From an uncultured Kangiella sp. (GTDB taxonomy: Bacteria > Pseudomonadota > Gammaproteobacteria > Enterobacterales > DSM-103792), in NCBI GenBank assembly GCA_946481205.1, contig CAMLNB010000236.1, forward strand, positions 1 through 5,522: DNA of 5,522 bases, in the 5' to 3' direction. This document shows, piece after piece, positions 1 through 5,462 of this stretch (the first letter of the stretch is position 1; every line of letters starts with the position of its first letter). The position numbers and the translations under genes were made by a program. The notes beneath the pieces were generated by a model. It made no database searches, was not told the origin of the DNA, and saw only the letters and a program-made list of their open reading frames with translations.

Positions 1-344
1 GCCAGCAATTGCCGCTCGATCGCGCGCGGCAGTTCCTGATCGCGCAGGCTGTCGGGTAGGCCGAGTTCGCTGGCCAACGCACGTTGCAGCGCCAGCGGTT
101 CCAGATTGGCATTGGCGATATACGCATAGGGCTGGCGACCGTGCAGTGCGTTCAGCAGGAGACGGCAGAGCAGGGTTTTGCCGCTGCCGACTTCACCGGT
201 GATTTTGATAAAGCCTTCACCACCGGCGATCGCAACGAGCAGCACGTTCAGGGCTTCCCGGTGACCGGGCAGCCCACAGAAAAAAGCGGTGTTGGGCGTC
301 AACGTGAACGGCAGTTCACGCAGGCCGAAATGCTGCAGATACAT
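1..344 (-). CDS. mshM: MSHA biogenesis protein MshM, AAA ATPase (N-terminal part, cut by the window edge)
   Basis: The reading frame stays open from an ATG at 344 to the left edge, giving 114 complete codons that begin MYLQHFGLRELPFTLTPN. This opening is typical of the ExeA/GspA-like ATPases of MSHA operons. A Walker A motif, GEVGSGKT, lies at residues 50-57 and is followed by LLCRLLL; Walker B and the rest lie outside the window. The family is a cytoplasmic or membrane-associated P-loop ATPase. Its exact part in MSHA assembly is not well defined; relatives in type II secretion act with a peptidoglycan-linked partner to help place the secretin. A GGAG ribosome binding site (354-357) sits 9 nt before the ATG. 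The gene starts 32 bp after the mshL stop, so it is very likely co-transcribed. The identity is well supported by motif and position; the truncation is only the window boundary. Confidence 0.9.
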   Translation of the reverse strand, partial: MYLQHFGLRELPFTLTPNTAFFCGLPGHREALNVLLVAIAGGEGFIKITGEVGSGKTLLCRLLLNALHGRQPYAYIANANLEPLALQRALASELGLPDSLRDQELPRAIERQLL

Positions 345-376
345 GGCCGTCAGCTCCGGGTCCGGCCGCCGAACAC

Positions 377-2038
377 TCAGGGCGCCTCGCCGGTGTAGCG
401 CTGCACGCGCTCACGGCTGCCGCTGATGTCGTGTTGCCACTGCGCGTCCGATGCCACGACTGGACGCAGCAGAATCACCAGTTCGCTTTTTGCGCTGGTT
501 TCACGTTGCTGGGTAAACAGTTTGCCGAGCCAGGGAATTTCCGACAGCCAGGGGATACCGGCATCTTCTTGGGTCAATTTGTCTTGCATCAAGCCACCGA
601 TGACGACGATCTGGCCGCTCTGCGCGCGCACAACGCTATCGGCTTCGCGAATGCTCGACAGCGCCAGTGGCAGTGTCAGCGAACCGGTCGAGCCGAAATC
701 AATCTGTTTGGTTTGATCGCGCACTTCGCTGATGCTCGGGTGCACATGCAGGGTGATGCCACCTTGCTCATCGATCTGCGGCGTAACATCGAGTGCAATG
801 CCGGAGAAGAACGGTGACAGCGTGACATTCGGTGTGCTGGTATTGCCACCAACACCCGATGTGGTCGTGGTCGAGATGCCGGTGACAAAGAATTCGTCGG
901 TGCCGACTTTGATCACCGCTTTTTGGTTGTTCAGCGTCGAGACCCGTGGACTCGACAGCACCTGCACCGTACCTTGGGTGCGCAGCAGTTGCACGGTGGC
1001 ATTGAAATCGCCGCCGCTGAACACACCGGTGAAATAACCGTTGAGCGGATTGCTTTGCGGCGCCAGATTCAGCTGCTGACCTTCCTGACCAATCGTACCG
1101 GTGGTACCGCCAGCCGAGGCGATATCGCTCCAGTTGATGCCGGCCTGGAAACCGTCATTGAGCGTCACTTCCAGAATTTTCGCTTCGAGTATCACTTGCC
1201 GCTGGACATGGGTCTCGGCGCTGCTGAGGTATTGCCGGACGCTGCGCAAATCCGCCGGCAGGGCGCGCACCACCGCAAGTCCGGCTTGCGGGTTGACCAC
1301 GACACTGCCACCTTCGCTGCCGGCCACCAGGGCCTGCAGCGTGGTTTGCAATTCGGCCCACAGATTGGTTTTCGATTCGGTTTCGATCACCGTGCTCGGA
1401 ATGGTCATCGCTTGCGAACCGCTGGTGCTGCTGTTGCTGCCAGAACTGCCTCCGGAGCCGCCGCCGCTTTGGCCGCTGCTGGTACCGGCATCGGCGACTT
1501 GACCGGAGTTGACCCGGGTTTGCGATTCGCCTTTGCGGGTCAGGTTCAGGTAATTGACCGGAATGATCGCGGTCTGCAAACCGGCCGCGCTGATGGTGAA
1601 CAGATTGCCGCGGCGCTCGTAATCGTAGCCATAAACGTCGCGGACGATCTCAATAGCCTCGGGCACGCTGACATTGCGTACGGTCAGGCTGATCTGACCG
1701 CTGACATCGGGCCGCAACACCACGTTGTAAGGGGTGCCGGCAATCAGGCCCATGAAAAACTGGCGGGCGTCGACGTTGCTGACATTCAGATCAAAACGTG
1801 GCTCGTTGCTGGCTTGATTACTACCGGGCAGCAGGGCGGCGACAACATCGGCCGGTGGCGGTGTCGTGGTCGCGGGCGCATTGACGCTGTCGGTCAGCGC
1901 CTGATTGACCGGACCCGGTTCACGTGCCGGTGGCGGCACCGATTGACAGGCCGACAGCGTCAGCAGCGCGAACGCCAACGCGGAGGGGGAAAGCGTGCGC
2001 GCTGCCGATGGCAACGCAAAAACAGTCCGGGCAATCAT
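377..2038 (-). CDS. mshL: MSHA biogenesis protein MshL, outer-membrane secretin (lipoprotein)
   Basis: This 553-residue protein is the PilQ/GspD-type secretin that forms the outer-membrane channel for the MSHA pilus. The N-terminus is a lipoprotein signal with lipobox LSAC and modified cysteine C31, so the mature protein is probably lipid-anchored. A Pro-rich stretch (35-64) leads to an STN-type domain at about 82-150. Next come the family segment IIPVNYLNL (158-166), a Gly/Ser-rich linker (about 184-208) and a KH-like N domain (about 212-285). The secretin core runs from about 286 to 528 and shows VQVLSSPRVSTLNNQKA (358-374), GQIVVIGGLMQD (475-486), GIPWLSEIPWLGKLF (494-508) and ELVILLRPVV (519-528). 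The length is normal for the family. The ATG overlaps the mshK stop as ATGA, with AAGG at 2049-2052 about 10 nt upstream, so translation is probably coupled. No separate pilotin gene is seen here, and the lipid anchor may make one unnecessary. Confidence 0.96.
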   Translation of the reverse strand: MIARTVFALPSAARTLSPSALAFALLTLSACQSVPPPAREPGPVNQALTDSVNAPATTTPPPADVVAALLPGSNQASNEPRFDLNVSNVDARQFFMGLIAGTPYNVVLRPDVSGQISLTVRNVSVPEAIEIVRDVYGYDYERRGNLFTISAAGLQTAIIPVNYLNLTRKGESQTRVNSGQVADAGTSSGQSGGGSGGSSGSNSSTSGSQAMTIPSTVIETESKTNLWAELQTTLQALVAGSEGGSVVVNPQAGLAVVRALPADLRSVRQYLSSAETHVQRQVILEAKILEVTLNDGFQAGINWSDIASAGGTTGTIGQEGQQLNLAPQSNPLNGYFTGVFSGGDFNATVQLLRTQGTVQVLSSPRVSTLNNQKAVIKVGTDEFFVTGISTTTTSGVGGNTSTPNVTLSPFFSGIALDVTPQIDEQGGITLHVHPSISEVRDQTKQIDFGSTGSLTLPLALSSIREADSVVRAQSGQIVVIGGLMQDKLTQEDAGIPWLSEIPWLGKLFTQQRETSAKSELVILLRPVVASDAQWQHDISGSRERVQRYTGEAP

Positions 2039-2403
2039 GGGCCAGTCACCTTGGCAGCGGAGCGGCTGTCGAGTTTGGGCGTCAAGCGCAACACGCGCTC
2101 ACCGCTGTTATCACGCAGCACGATGTAATCAAAATCGATGCGAATCAGTTTGGCGCCAGCGACGCTGTCGCCGATGCCGAGGTAACGGTTGCCGAACAAA
2201 GCCAATCGCTTGTGTTCGCCGATCAAAATCGCAGTCAGTTGCGCCGGTGCCGGTTTGTCGGTGCTGTCGCTTTTGCTCGGCGGCGACCAACCGGGCCGGG
2301 TCGGATCGCGCAGCTCTTGGCTGTACACCGGTGACGCCAGCATGGCGATCAGCAGTGTGATAGCGAGAGCGCGGAGCCCACCCACAAAATTGAACTTAGC
2401 CAC
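2035..2403 (-). CDS. mshK: MSHA biogenesis protein MshK (PilP/GspC-like periplasmic connector)
   Basis: A small periplasmic protein of 122 residues from the preferred GTG start at 2403. Residues 1-28 form a signal peptide with hydrophobic core LAITLLIAMLA and a likely cleavage after VYS, before QE. The mature protein opens with LRDPTRP (31-37), a motif typical of MshK and related PilP/GspB-like proteins. A Pro/Ser/Lys-rich linker (about 38-54) follows, then a compact beta-rich domain (about 55-108, from LTAILIGEHKRLALFGNRYL). Such domains in PilP and GspC bind the secretin, so MshK probably links the inner-membrane MshJ/PilN-like pair to MshL. The GTG has AAGGG (2411-2415) 7 nt upstream and overlaps mshJ by 8 bp. 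A longer frame from TTG at 2442 is possible but would add a basic extension before the signal peptide. The stop overlaps the mshL start. Gene identity rests on motif, size and position between mshJ and mshL. Confidence 0.88.
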   Translation of the reverse strand: MAKFNFVGGLRALAITLLIAMLASPVYSQELRDPTRPGWSPPSKSDSTDKPAPAQLTAILIGEHKRLALFGNRYLGIGDSVAGAKLIRIDFDYIVLRDNSGERVLRLTPKLDSRSAAKVTGP

Positions 2404-3064
2404 CGAGCCACCCTTTTTCTTGACCGAGCGTGGCGATTTCAATGGTCAGCACGCCTTGCGGATAATCCTCGACCTGGTAATCGAGGCTGTCCCAGTACAC
2501 GGTCCACGGCAGCGCTTCCATCGCTTGCAAGTAACGCAAGCTGTCGAAATAGCTGCCACGCAAACTGAGCCGAATCCGATGCCGGTACAGTGGCAAGTCG
2601 TTGCTGGTCTCGGCATTGGCCTCATCGCTGTTCTCATCACCGGCGGCGGTCAGCGGCAGTTTTTCCAGCGCCAGCACCTGCATGCCTTGCTCGCGCGCCA
2701 GCAATTGCTGCAGCAGCGCGGTCATTTGCTCCGGCGGCACCATGCGTTGCGACAGCTGGCCGATCTGTTGATCGATGCTGTCGAGTTGCTGTTGCACGGT
2801 GGCCAGCTGACTGCCGTCTTCCTGCTTGCTTTGCCAGGCCTGCAGTTGCGCCAATTCGTTTTCCAGTTGTTCGTAGCGGCGCTGAATATCGACTTGCATT
2901 TCCTGCTCGGTTTTCCGCTGCTGTTGCAAGGGGCCGAAGAACAGGAACTGCGCGGCGGCGATCAGCATGGCCAGCACAGCCACCAACACCAGCACCCGCT
3001 CGCGAGTGCTGAGCGCCAGAAAGCGGTTGTCGAGCCGGCGCCAACTAGCGCTGAGCGCTTGCAT
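2396..3064 (-). CDS. mshJ: MSHA biogenesis protein MshJ (PilO/GspM-like inner-membrane protein)
   Basis: A bitopic inner-membrane protein of 222 residues. A short basic cytoplasmic tail (1-22) precedes one transmembrane helix (about 23-43, RVLVLVAVLAMLIAAAQFLF). A Gln/Glu-rich coiled coil follows (about 46-108). After VPPEQMTALLQQLL (109-122) there is an acidic spacer (about 140-156) and a C-terminal alpha/beta domain (about 157-213) with LYRHRIRLSLRGSYFDSLRYL and LPWTVYWDSLDY. This is the layout of PilO and GspM, which pair with PilN/GspL in the inner-membrane alignment complex. The ATG at 3064 was chosen over an upstream GTG at 3121 because GGGAGGG (3072-3078) lies just before it and the extra upstream residues look unrelated. 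It overlaps the PilN-like gene by 20 bp and mshK by 8 bp. The role is inferred from family architecture and gene order. Confidence 0.92.
   Translation of the reverse strand: MQALSASWRRLDNRFLALSTRERVLVLVAVLAMLIAAAQFLFFGPLQQQRKTEQEMQVDIQRRYEQLENELAQLQAWQSKQEDGSQLATVQQQLDSIDQQIGQLSQRMVPPEQMTALLQQLLAREQGMQVLALEKLPLTAAGDENSDEANAETSNDLPLYRHRIRLSLRGSYFDSLRYLQAMEALPWTVYWDSLDYQVEDYPQGVLTIEIATLGQEKGWLGG
2411..2415 (-). promoter_or_regulatory. Ribosome binding site supporting the GTG start of mshK
   Basis: AAGGG on the minus strand, inside the end of mshJ and 7 nt before GTG at 2403. It favours that start over TTG at 2442 (whose nearest purine run is farther away) and over GTG at 2385, which has no such site. 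Confidence 0.6.
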
Positions 3065-3662
3065 GCGGTTGCCCTCCCGTGTTGGTGGTGGTGACGGGAT
3101 TGAGCTGGAAAGCCAGCACACCGGGTTTGTCGTCGATGCGGCTCAGTTGCATGCCATCAAACCGCAGGCCGGTGATCGGCGGCGCGTTCTGCAGGCGGCC
3201 GAGCCAGATCGGTACGGCAGCGGCACTGAGCGTTTCGCCGGTCAGTTGCAGCTGGCCGTTGTGCCAGCCGATATGGGTCAGCCAGAGTCGGCTGTCGTGT
3301 TCGCGCGCCAGGGTTTGCAGCAGCGGGGCAAAACCGAGCGTTTGCCGGGCTTCGCGGCGCTGCAAATCGGTCAGCAGGTTTTGCCGAACGGCAATCTGGG
3401 CACGCAGCTGCTGCAATTGCAGGCCAATTTCTTGCCGCGCTTTTTCATTGCCCTGGCTTTGACGGATCCGCTGGATCACCTCGTCGAGTTTGCCGCTGAG
3501 TTCGACCCGTGCGCGCCGCTCGCCGTGCACTTGCTGGAACAGAAACGCGCCGATCAGGAACAGCAGCAGCAACAAACCGACACTGGCGCGCACGACCGTG
3601 TGCAAGCCAAATCGTTGCGGTGCCGGAGCAAAGTCGGCGACAAACAAATTAATCTGCTGCAT
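3045..3662 (-). CDS. PilN-domain inner-membrane protein of the MSHA operon (sometimes annotated as a second MshI)
   Basis: A 205-residue protein starting MQQINLFVADFAPAP. The INLF at residues 4-7 corresponds to the INLLP-type cytoplasmic motif with which PilN proteins bind PilM, so it probably contacts MshI. One transmembrane helix (about 24-43, rich in Leu) is followed by a charged coiled coil (about 47-105). A small alpha/beta domain (about 110-190) follows, with the PilN-like stretch LWLTHIGWHNGQLQLTGETL (126-145). The ATG at 3662 has a strong GGGAGGT site (3668-3674) 6 nt upstream; a longer frame running back into mshI adds residues that look like out-of-frame mshI. It overlaps mshI by 14 bp and mshJ by 20 bp. 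The protein should heterodimerise with MshJ as PilN does with PilO. Family assignment is firm; the gene name varies between annotations, so none is given. Confidence 0.9.
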   Translation of the reverse strand: MQQINLFVADFAPAPQRFGLHTVVRASVGLLLLLFLIGAFLFQQVHGERRARVELSGKLDEVIQRIRQSQGNEKARQEIGLQLQQLRAQIAVRQNLLTDLQRREARQTLGFAPLLQTLAREHDSRLWLTHIGWHNGQLQLTGETLSAAAVPIWLGRLQNAPPITGLRFDGMQLSRIDDKPGVLAFQLNPVTTTNTGGQPHASAQR

Positions 3663-4599
3663 CGGTAACCTCCCGACGCAGAGCCGCACCAACAGCCAGC
3701 CAACCGGCGGCCATCGTGCTGCGTTCGATGCCGGTGTCCATCGGCACCAGCGTTGGCAAATCGAGTTCGGCGACGGCGACACCAAGGTTGTCGCGCAGCA
3801 GCGGCAGCAAACCATTCAGTTCATTGACCAGCGGCGGCAACAACAAACGTGCAACCGGGCGGCGACCGATCTGGCTTTCGTAGTAGTCGAGTGTGCGCTG
3901 CACTTCCAGCAGCAGTTGTTCCTGGGCCGAACTGTTGTCGAGCCCGGTGAACAGCAGCCGCAGATCGCTCAGACCAGCCAGTTGTCGTGACACCACCAGT
4001 TCATTGCCATGATAGAGATACAGCGCGCAGCCGCGTTGGCCCGGTGCCAGCACTGCCGCGCTGTTCAACGCCGGCGATAAGCGCAGCAAGAGGTTGCGGC
4101 TGCACAATTCCGGAATGTCGATGGCGCGGATGGTGAAGCCGGCGGACAGCACTGCTTCGATATAAGGTTTCAGCTTGGCTTTGTGACTGACCGCGACGAA
4201 CAAGCGCTCGGGTCCGCTGCGATGGGCGATGCTCGGTGGCGCAAAGCTGTCGATGACCGCTTCGGTGGCCGGAAAATCCAGCACATCGCGCAGTGACCAG
4301 GCCAAGGCCGCGTTGCGCTCGGCCAGCGGCACATTGGGCGCATCGGCCTGTTGCAAGCGATACAACTCCGGCGCCAGACAGACGACGATCGATTGCCCTT
4401 GCAGCGTCGGCTGCTCAGCCAATTGCTGCATCAATTTGTTGAAATCGCCGAGCGAGGCGAACTCGTTATGCTGCAGGTGCTGAAGGCGGGGGGCATCAAG
4501 CGCCGACGACAGTCTGGCCACCGCGCAGGCTTGCGAGGTCAGCAGCAGGCCAATGGCATGGGCCTTGGCGCGGCTGGGGCGGCGTCCGAACAGTCGCAA
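3649..4599 (-). CDS. mshI: MSHA biogenesis protein MshI (PilM-like actin-fold cytoplasmic protein)
   Basis: A 316-residue soluble protein resembling PilM/MshI. The basic start MRLFGRRPSRAKAHAIG leads into a beta-hairpin (about 15-32) that corresponds to the first nucleotide-loop region of actin-like PilM proteins. Other family marks are ERNAALAWSLRDVLDFP (94-110), LFVAVSHKAKLKPYIEAVLS (133-152), LLLEVQRTLDYYESQIG (229-245) and the C-terminal AAGWLAVGAALRR (297-309). In type IV pili PilM forms a cytoplasmic ring bound to the PilN tail, and MshI should do the same for the downstream PilN-like protein. The start is TTG: the frame has no ATG or GTG between it and an in-frame TGA upstream, and GAGGA (4607-4611) lies 7 nt before it. 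It is the first gene of the operon on this strand. The typical Asp of the PilM DxGS loop is absent (GLLLTS here), so ATP binding is doubtful. Confidence 0.9.
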   Translation of the reverse strand: MRLFGRRPSRAKAHAIGLLLTSQACAVARLSSALDAPRLQHLQHNEFASLGDFNKLMQQLAEQPTLQGQSIVVCLAPELYRLQQADAPNVPLAERNAALAWSLRDVLDFPATEAVIDSFAPPSIAHRSGPERLFVAVSHKAKLKPYIEAVLSAGFTIRAIDIPELCSRNLLLRLSPALNSAAVLAPGQRGCALYLYHGNELVVSRQLAGLSDLRLLFTGLDNSSAQEQLLLEVQRTLDYYESQIGRRPVARLLLPPLVNELNGLLPLLRDNLGVAVAELDLPTLVPMDTGIERSTMAAGWLAVGAALRREVTDAAD

Positions 4600-4606
4600 G
4601 GATGGG

Positions 4607-4611
4607 TCCTC
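4607..4611 (-). promoter_or_regulatory. Ribosome binding site that fixes the TTG start of mshI
   Basis: GAGGA on the minus strand, 7 nt upstream of TTG at 4599. It decides the start because no ATG or GTG lies in frame between this TTG and the upstream in-frame TGA. Confidence 0.7.
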
Positions 4612-4655
4612 GTCTGATGGTTGTGATTGGCACCCGTCGCTGGTGCTTGCGTTTC

Positions 4656-4684
4656 ATTCTATGCAGCGATCGCCATTCTCGCCA
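4656..4684 (-). promoter_or_regulatory. Candidate sigma-70 promoter of the msh operon
   Basis: On the minus strand a TAGAAT -10 box (4656-4661, 5 of 6 to consensus) lies 17 nt from a weak TGGCGA -35 box (4679-4684, 3 of 6). A start near 4649 would give a leader of about 50 nt before the mshI TTG. The weak -35 could mean an activator is needed or that the call is by chance. Confidence 0.4.
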
Positions 4685-4730
4685 GTTGAGGCCTGTCGGG
4701 TGATCTTGACCGGTGCAGCGGTTTTTTGAT

Positions 4731-4752
4731 CGGCGGCAAGGAATTGCCGGCG
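4731..4752. repeat. Inverted repeat in the divergent intergenic region (possible operator or leader hairpin)
   Basis: CGGCAA (4734-4739) and TTGCCG (4744-4749) are perfect complements around a GGAA loop. Two further pairs (4731-4732 with 4751-4752) follow after one G/G mismatch. As DNA it has the size of a repressor half-site pair and overlaps the candidate GST -35 box. As RNA it would be a small hairpin with a GNRA tetraloop. The structure is seen; a function is inferred. Confidence 0.45.
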
Positions 4753-4772
4753 TGTTCGCGTAGGGTGACAAT
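4744..4772 (+). promoter_or_regulatory. Candidate sigma-70 promoter of the GST-like gene
   Basis: TTGCCG (4744-4749) and GACAAT (4767-4772) are separated by 17 bp, each matching 4 of 6 consensus bases. A start near 4779 would leave a leader of about 24 nt with the AGGAG site (4789-4793). The -35 box is also the right arm of the inverted repeat at 4734-4749. Confidence 0.35.
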
Positions 4773-4802
4773 GGCGCCCCGTCCGTTCAGGAGCCCTCCG
4801 CC

Positions 4803-5462
4803 ATGTATCAGCTTTACGGTTTTATCGGCTCGGCCAGTTTGGCGCCGCGTATGGTGCTGGAAGAGCTGAAACTGCCTTATCAGTTTGTCCGCCTTGATGC
4901 GGACAAAGGCGAGCATCGACAACCGGCGTATCTGAAGCTGAATCCGAATGGCCGGGTGCCGACGCTGATTGATGGCGATCAGGTGCTCTATGAAGCCGCG
5001 GCCATCTGCCTGTACCTCTGCGATCAGCATCCGAACAGCCATCTGGTGCCGGCAGCCAATCAGCGCGCCCGTGGCCAGCTCTACAAATGGCTGATGTTCC
5101 TGACCAACACCCTGCAGCCGGCGCTGATTGCCTATTTCTACCCGGAGCGGCTCAGCACTGATCCGGCGCATGCGCCGGCGATCAAGGCCAAGGCCGAGCA
5201 GAACGCCCAGGCGATTTACCAGCAGATTGATGAAGAGCTGGGCAAGCACGGGCCGTATTTGCTGGGCAACGAGTTCTCGGCGGCGGATCTGTTCCTGATG
5301 ATGCTGGTGCGCTGGGGTCGCTGGTTTGCCGAGCCGCCGGTGCAGCGTTATCCGAACCTGCAGCGGCTGGTGCATTTCCTCAGTGAGCGCGAAGCGGTGC
5401 AGCGGGCTTTCGCTGCCGAAGGCATTCCGGCGCCGTACTGCCTGCTGCCGGCCAAGACCTGA
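4803..5462 (+). CDS. Glutathione S-transferase family protein
   Basis: A complete 219-residue cytosolic GST-like protein. The N-terminal thioredoxin-like domain (about 1-80) opens MYQLYGFIGSASLAPRMVLE; S10 or S12 sits where the catalytic Ser/Cys lies in many bacterial GSTs. LNPNGRVPTLIDGD (46-59) carries the cis-proline P53, and LYEAAAICLYL (62-72) is the glutathione-side helix. The alpha-helical C-terminal domain (about 87-205) has the TNTLQPALIAYFYPE segment and GNEFSAADLFLMML (155-168), with the N-capping box S159-x-x-D162. At the position that usually reads ES or QS, it has E64-A65, so the Ser contacting the glutamyl part of glutathione is missing. AGGAG (4789-4793) lies 9 nt before the ATG. 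Likely roles are conjugation or reduction with glutathione; the substrate cannot be told. The gene is divergent from mshI, with its own candidate promoter and no evident pilus function. Confidence 0.93.
   Translation: MYQLYGFIGSASLAPRMVLEELKLPYQFVRLDADKGEHRQPAYLKLNPNGRVPTLIDGDQVLYEAAAICLYLCDQHPNSHLVPAANQRARGQLYKWLMFLTNTLQPALIAYFYPERLSTDPAHAPAIKAKAEQNAQAIYQQIDEELGKHGPYLLGNEFSAADLFLMMLVRWGRWFAEPPVQRYPNLQRLVHFLSEREAVQRAFAAEGIPAPYCLLPAKT

Noticed and set aside
923..2128. A 401-codon open frame on the plus strand, opposite mshL
   Set aside because: It lies antisense to a clear secretin gene, is low in recognisable motifs and rich in Arg, Gly, Ala and Gln, as expected from a GC-rich gene read backwards.
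2189..3094. A 301-codon open frame on the plus strand, opposite mshJ and mshK
   Set aside because: It is antisense to two genes with strong family features. Its Leu/Gln/His-rich composition mirrors the Gln-rich coiled coil of mshJ on the other strand.
3649..3815. A longer version of the PilN-like protein starting upstream inside mshI
   Set aside because: The added 51 residues are Cys/Trp/Arg-rich, out-of-frame mshI sequence. The ATG at 3662 has a strong ribosome site and begins the conserved INLF tail.
4496..4771. A 91-codon minus-strand frame overlapping the mshI start, basic at its N-terminus
   Set aside because: It overlaps the mshI coding start in another frame. Its product is a Pro/Arg-rich string without motifs, and the mshI frame has the ribosome site and family conservation.
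4659..5375. A 238-codon open frame on the minus strand, opposite the GST-like gene
   Set aside because: The plus strand encodes an intact GST with a good ribosome site. The antisense product has no recognisable domain.
4600..5462. A functional link between the GST-like gene and the MSHA pilus
   Set aside because: The genes are divergent with separate candidate promoters, and no known pilus role of GSTs supports it. Adjacency alone is weak evidence.
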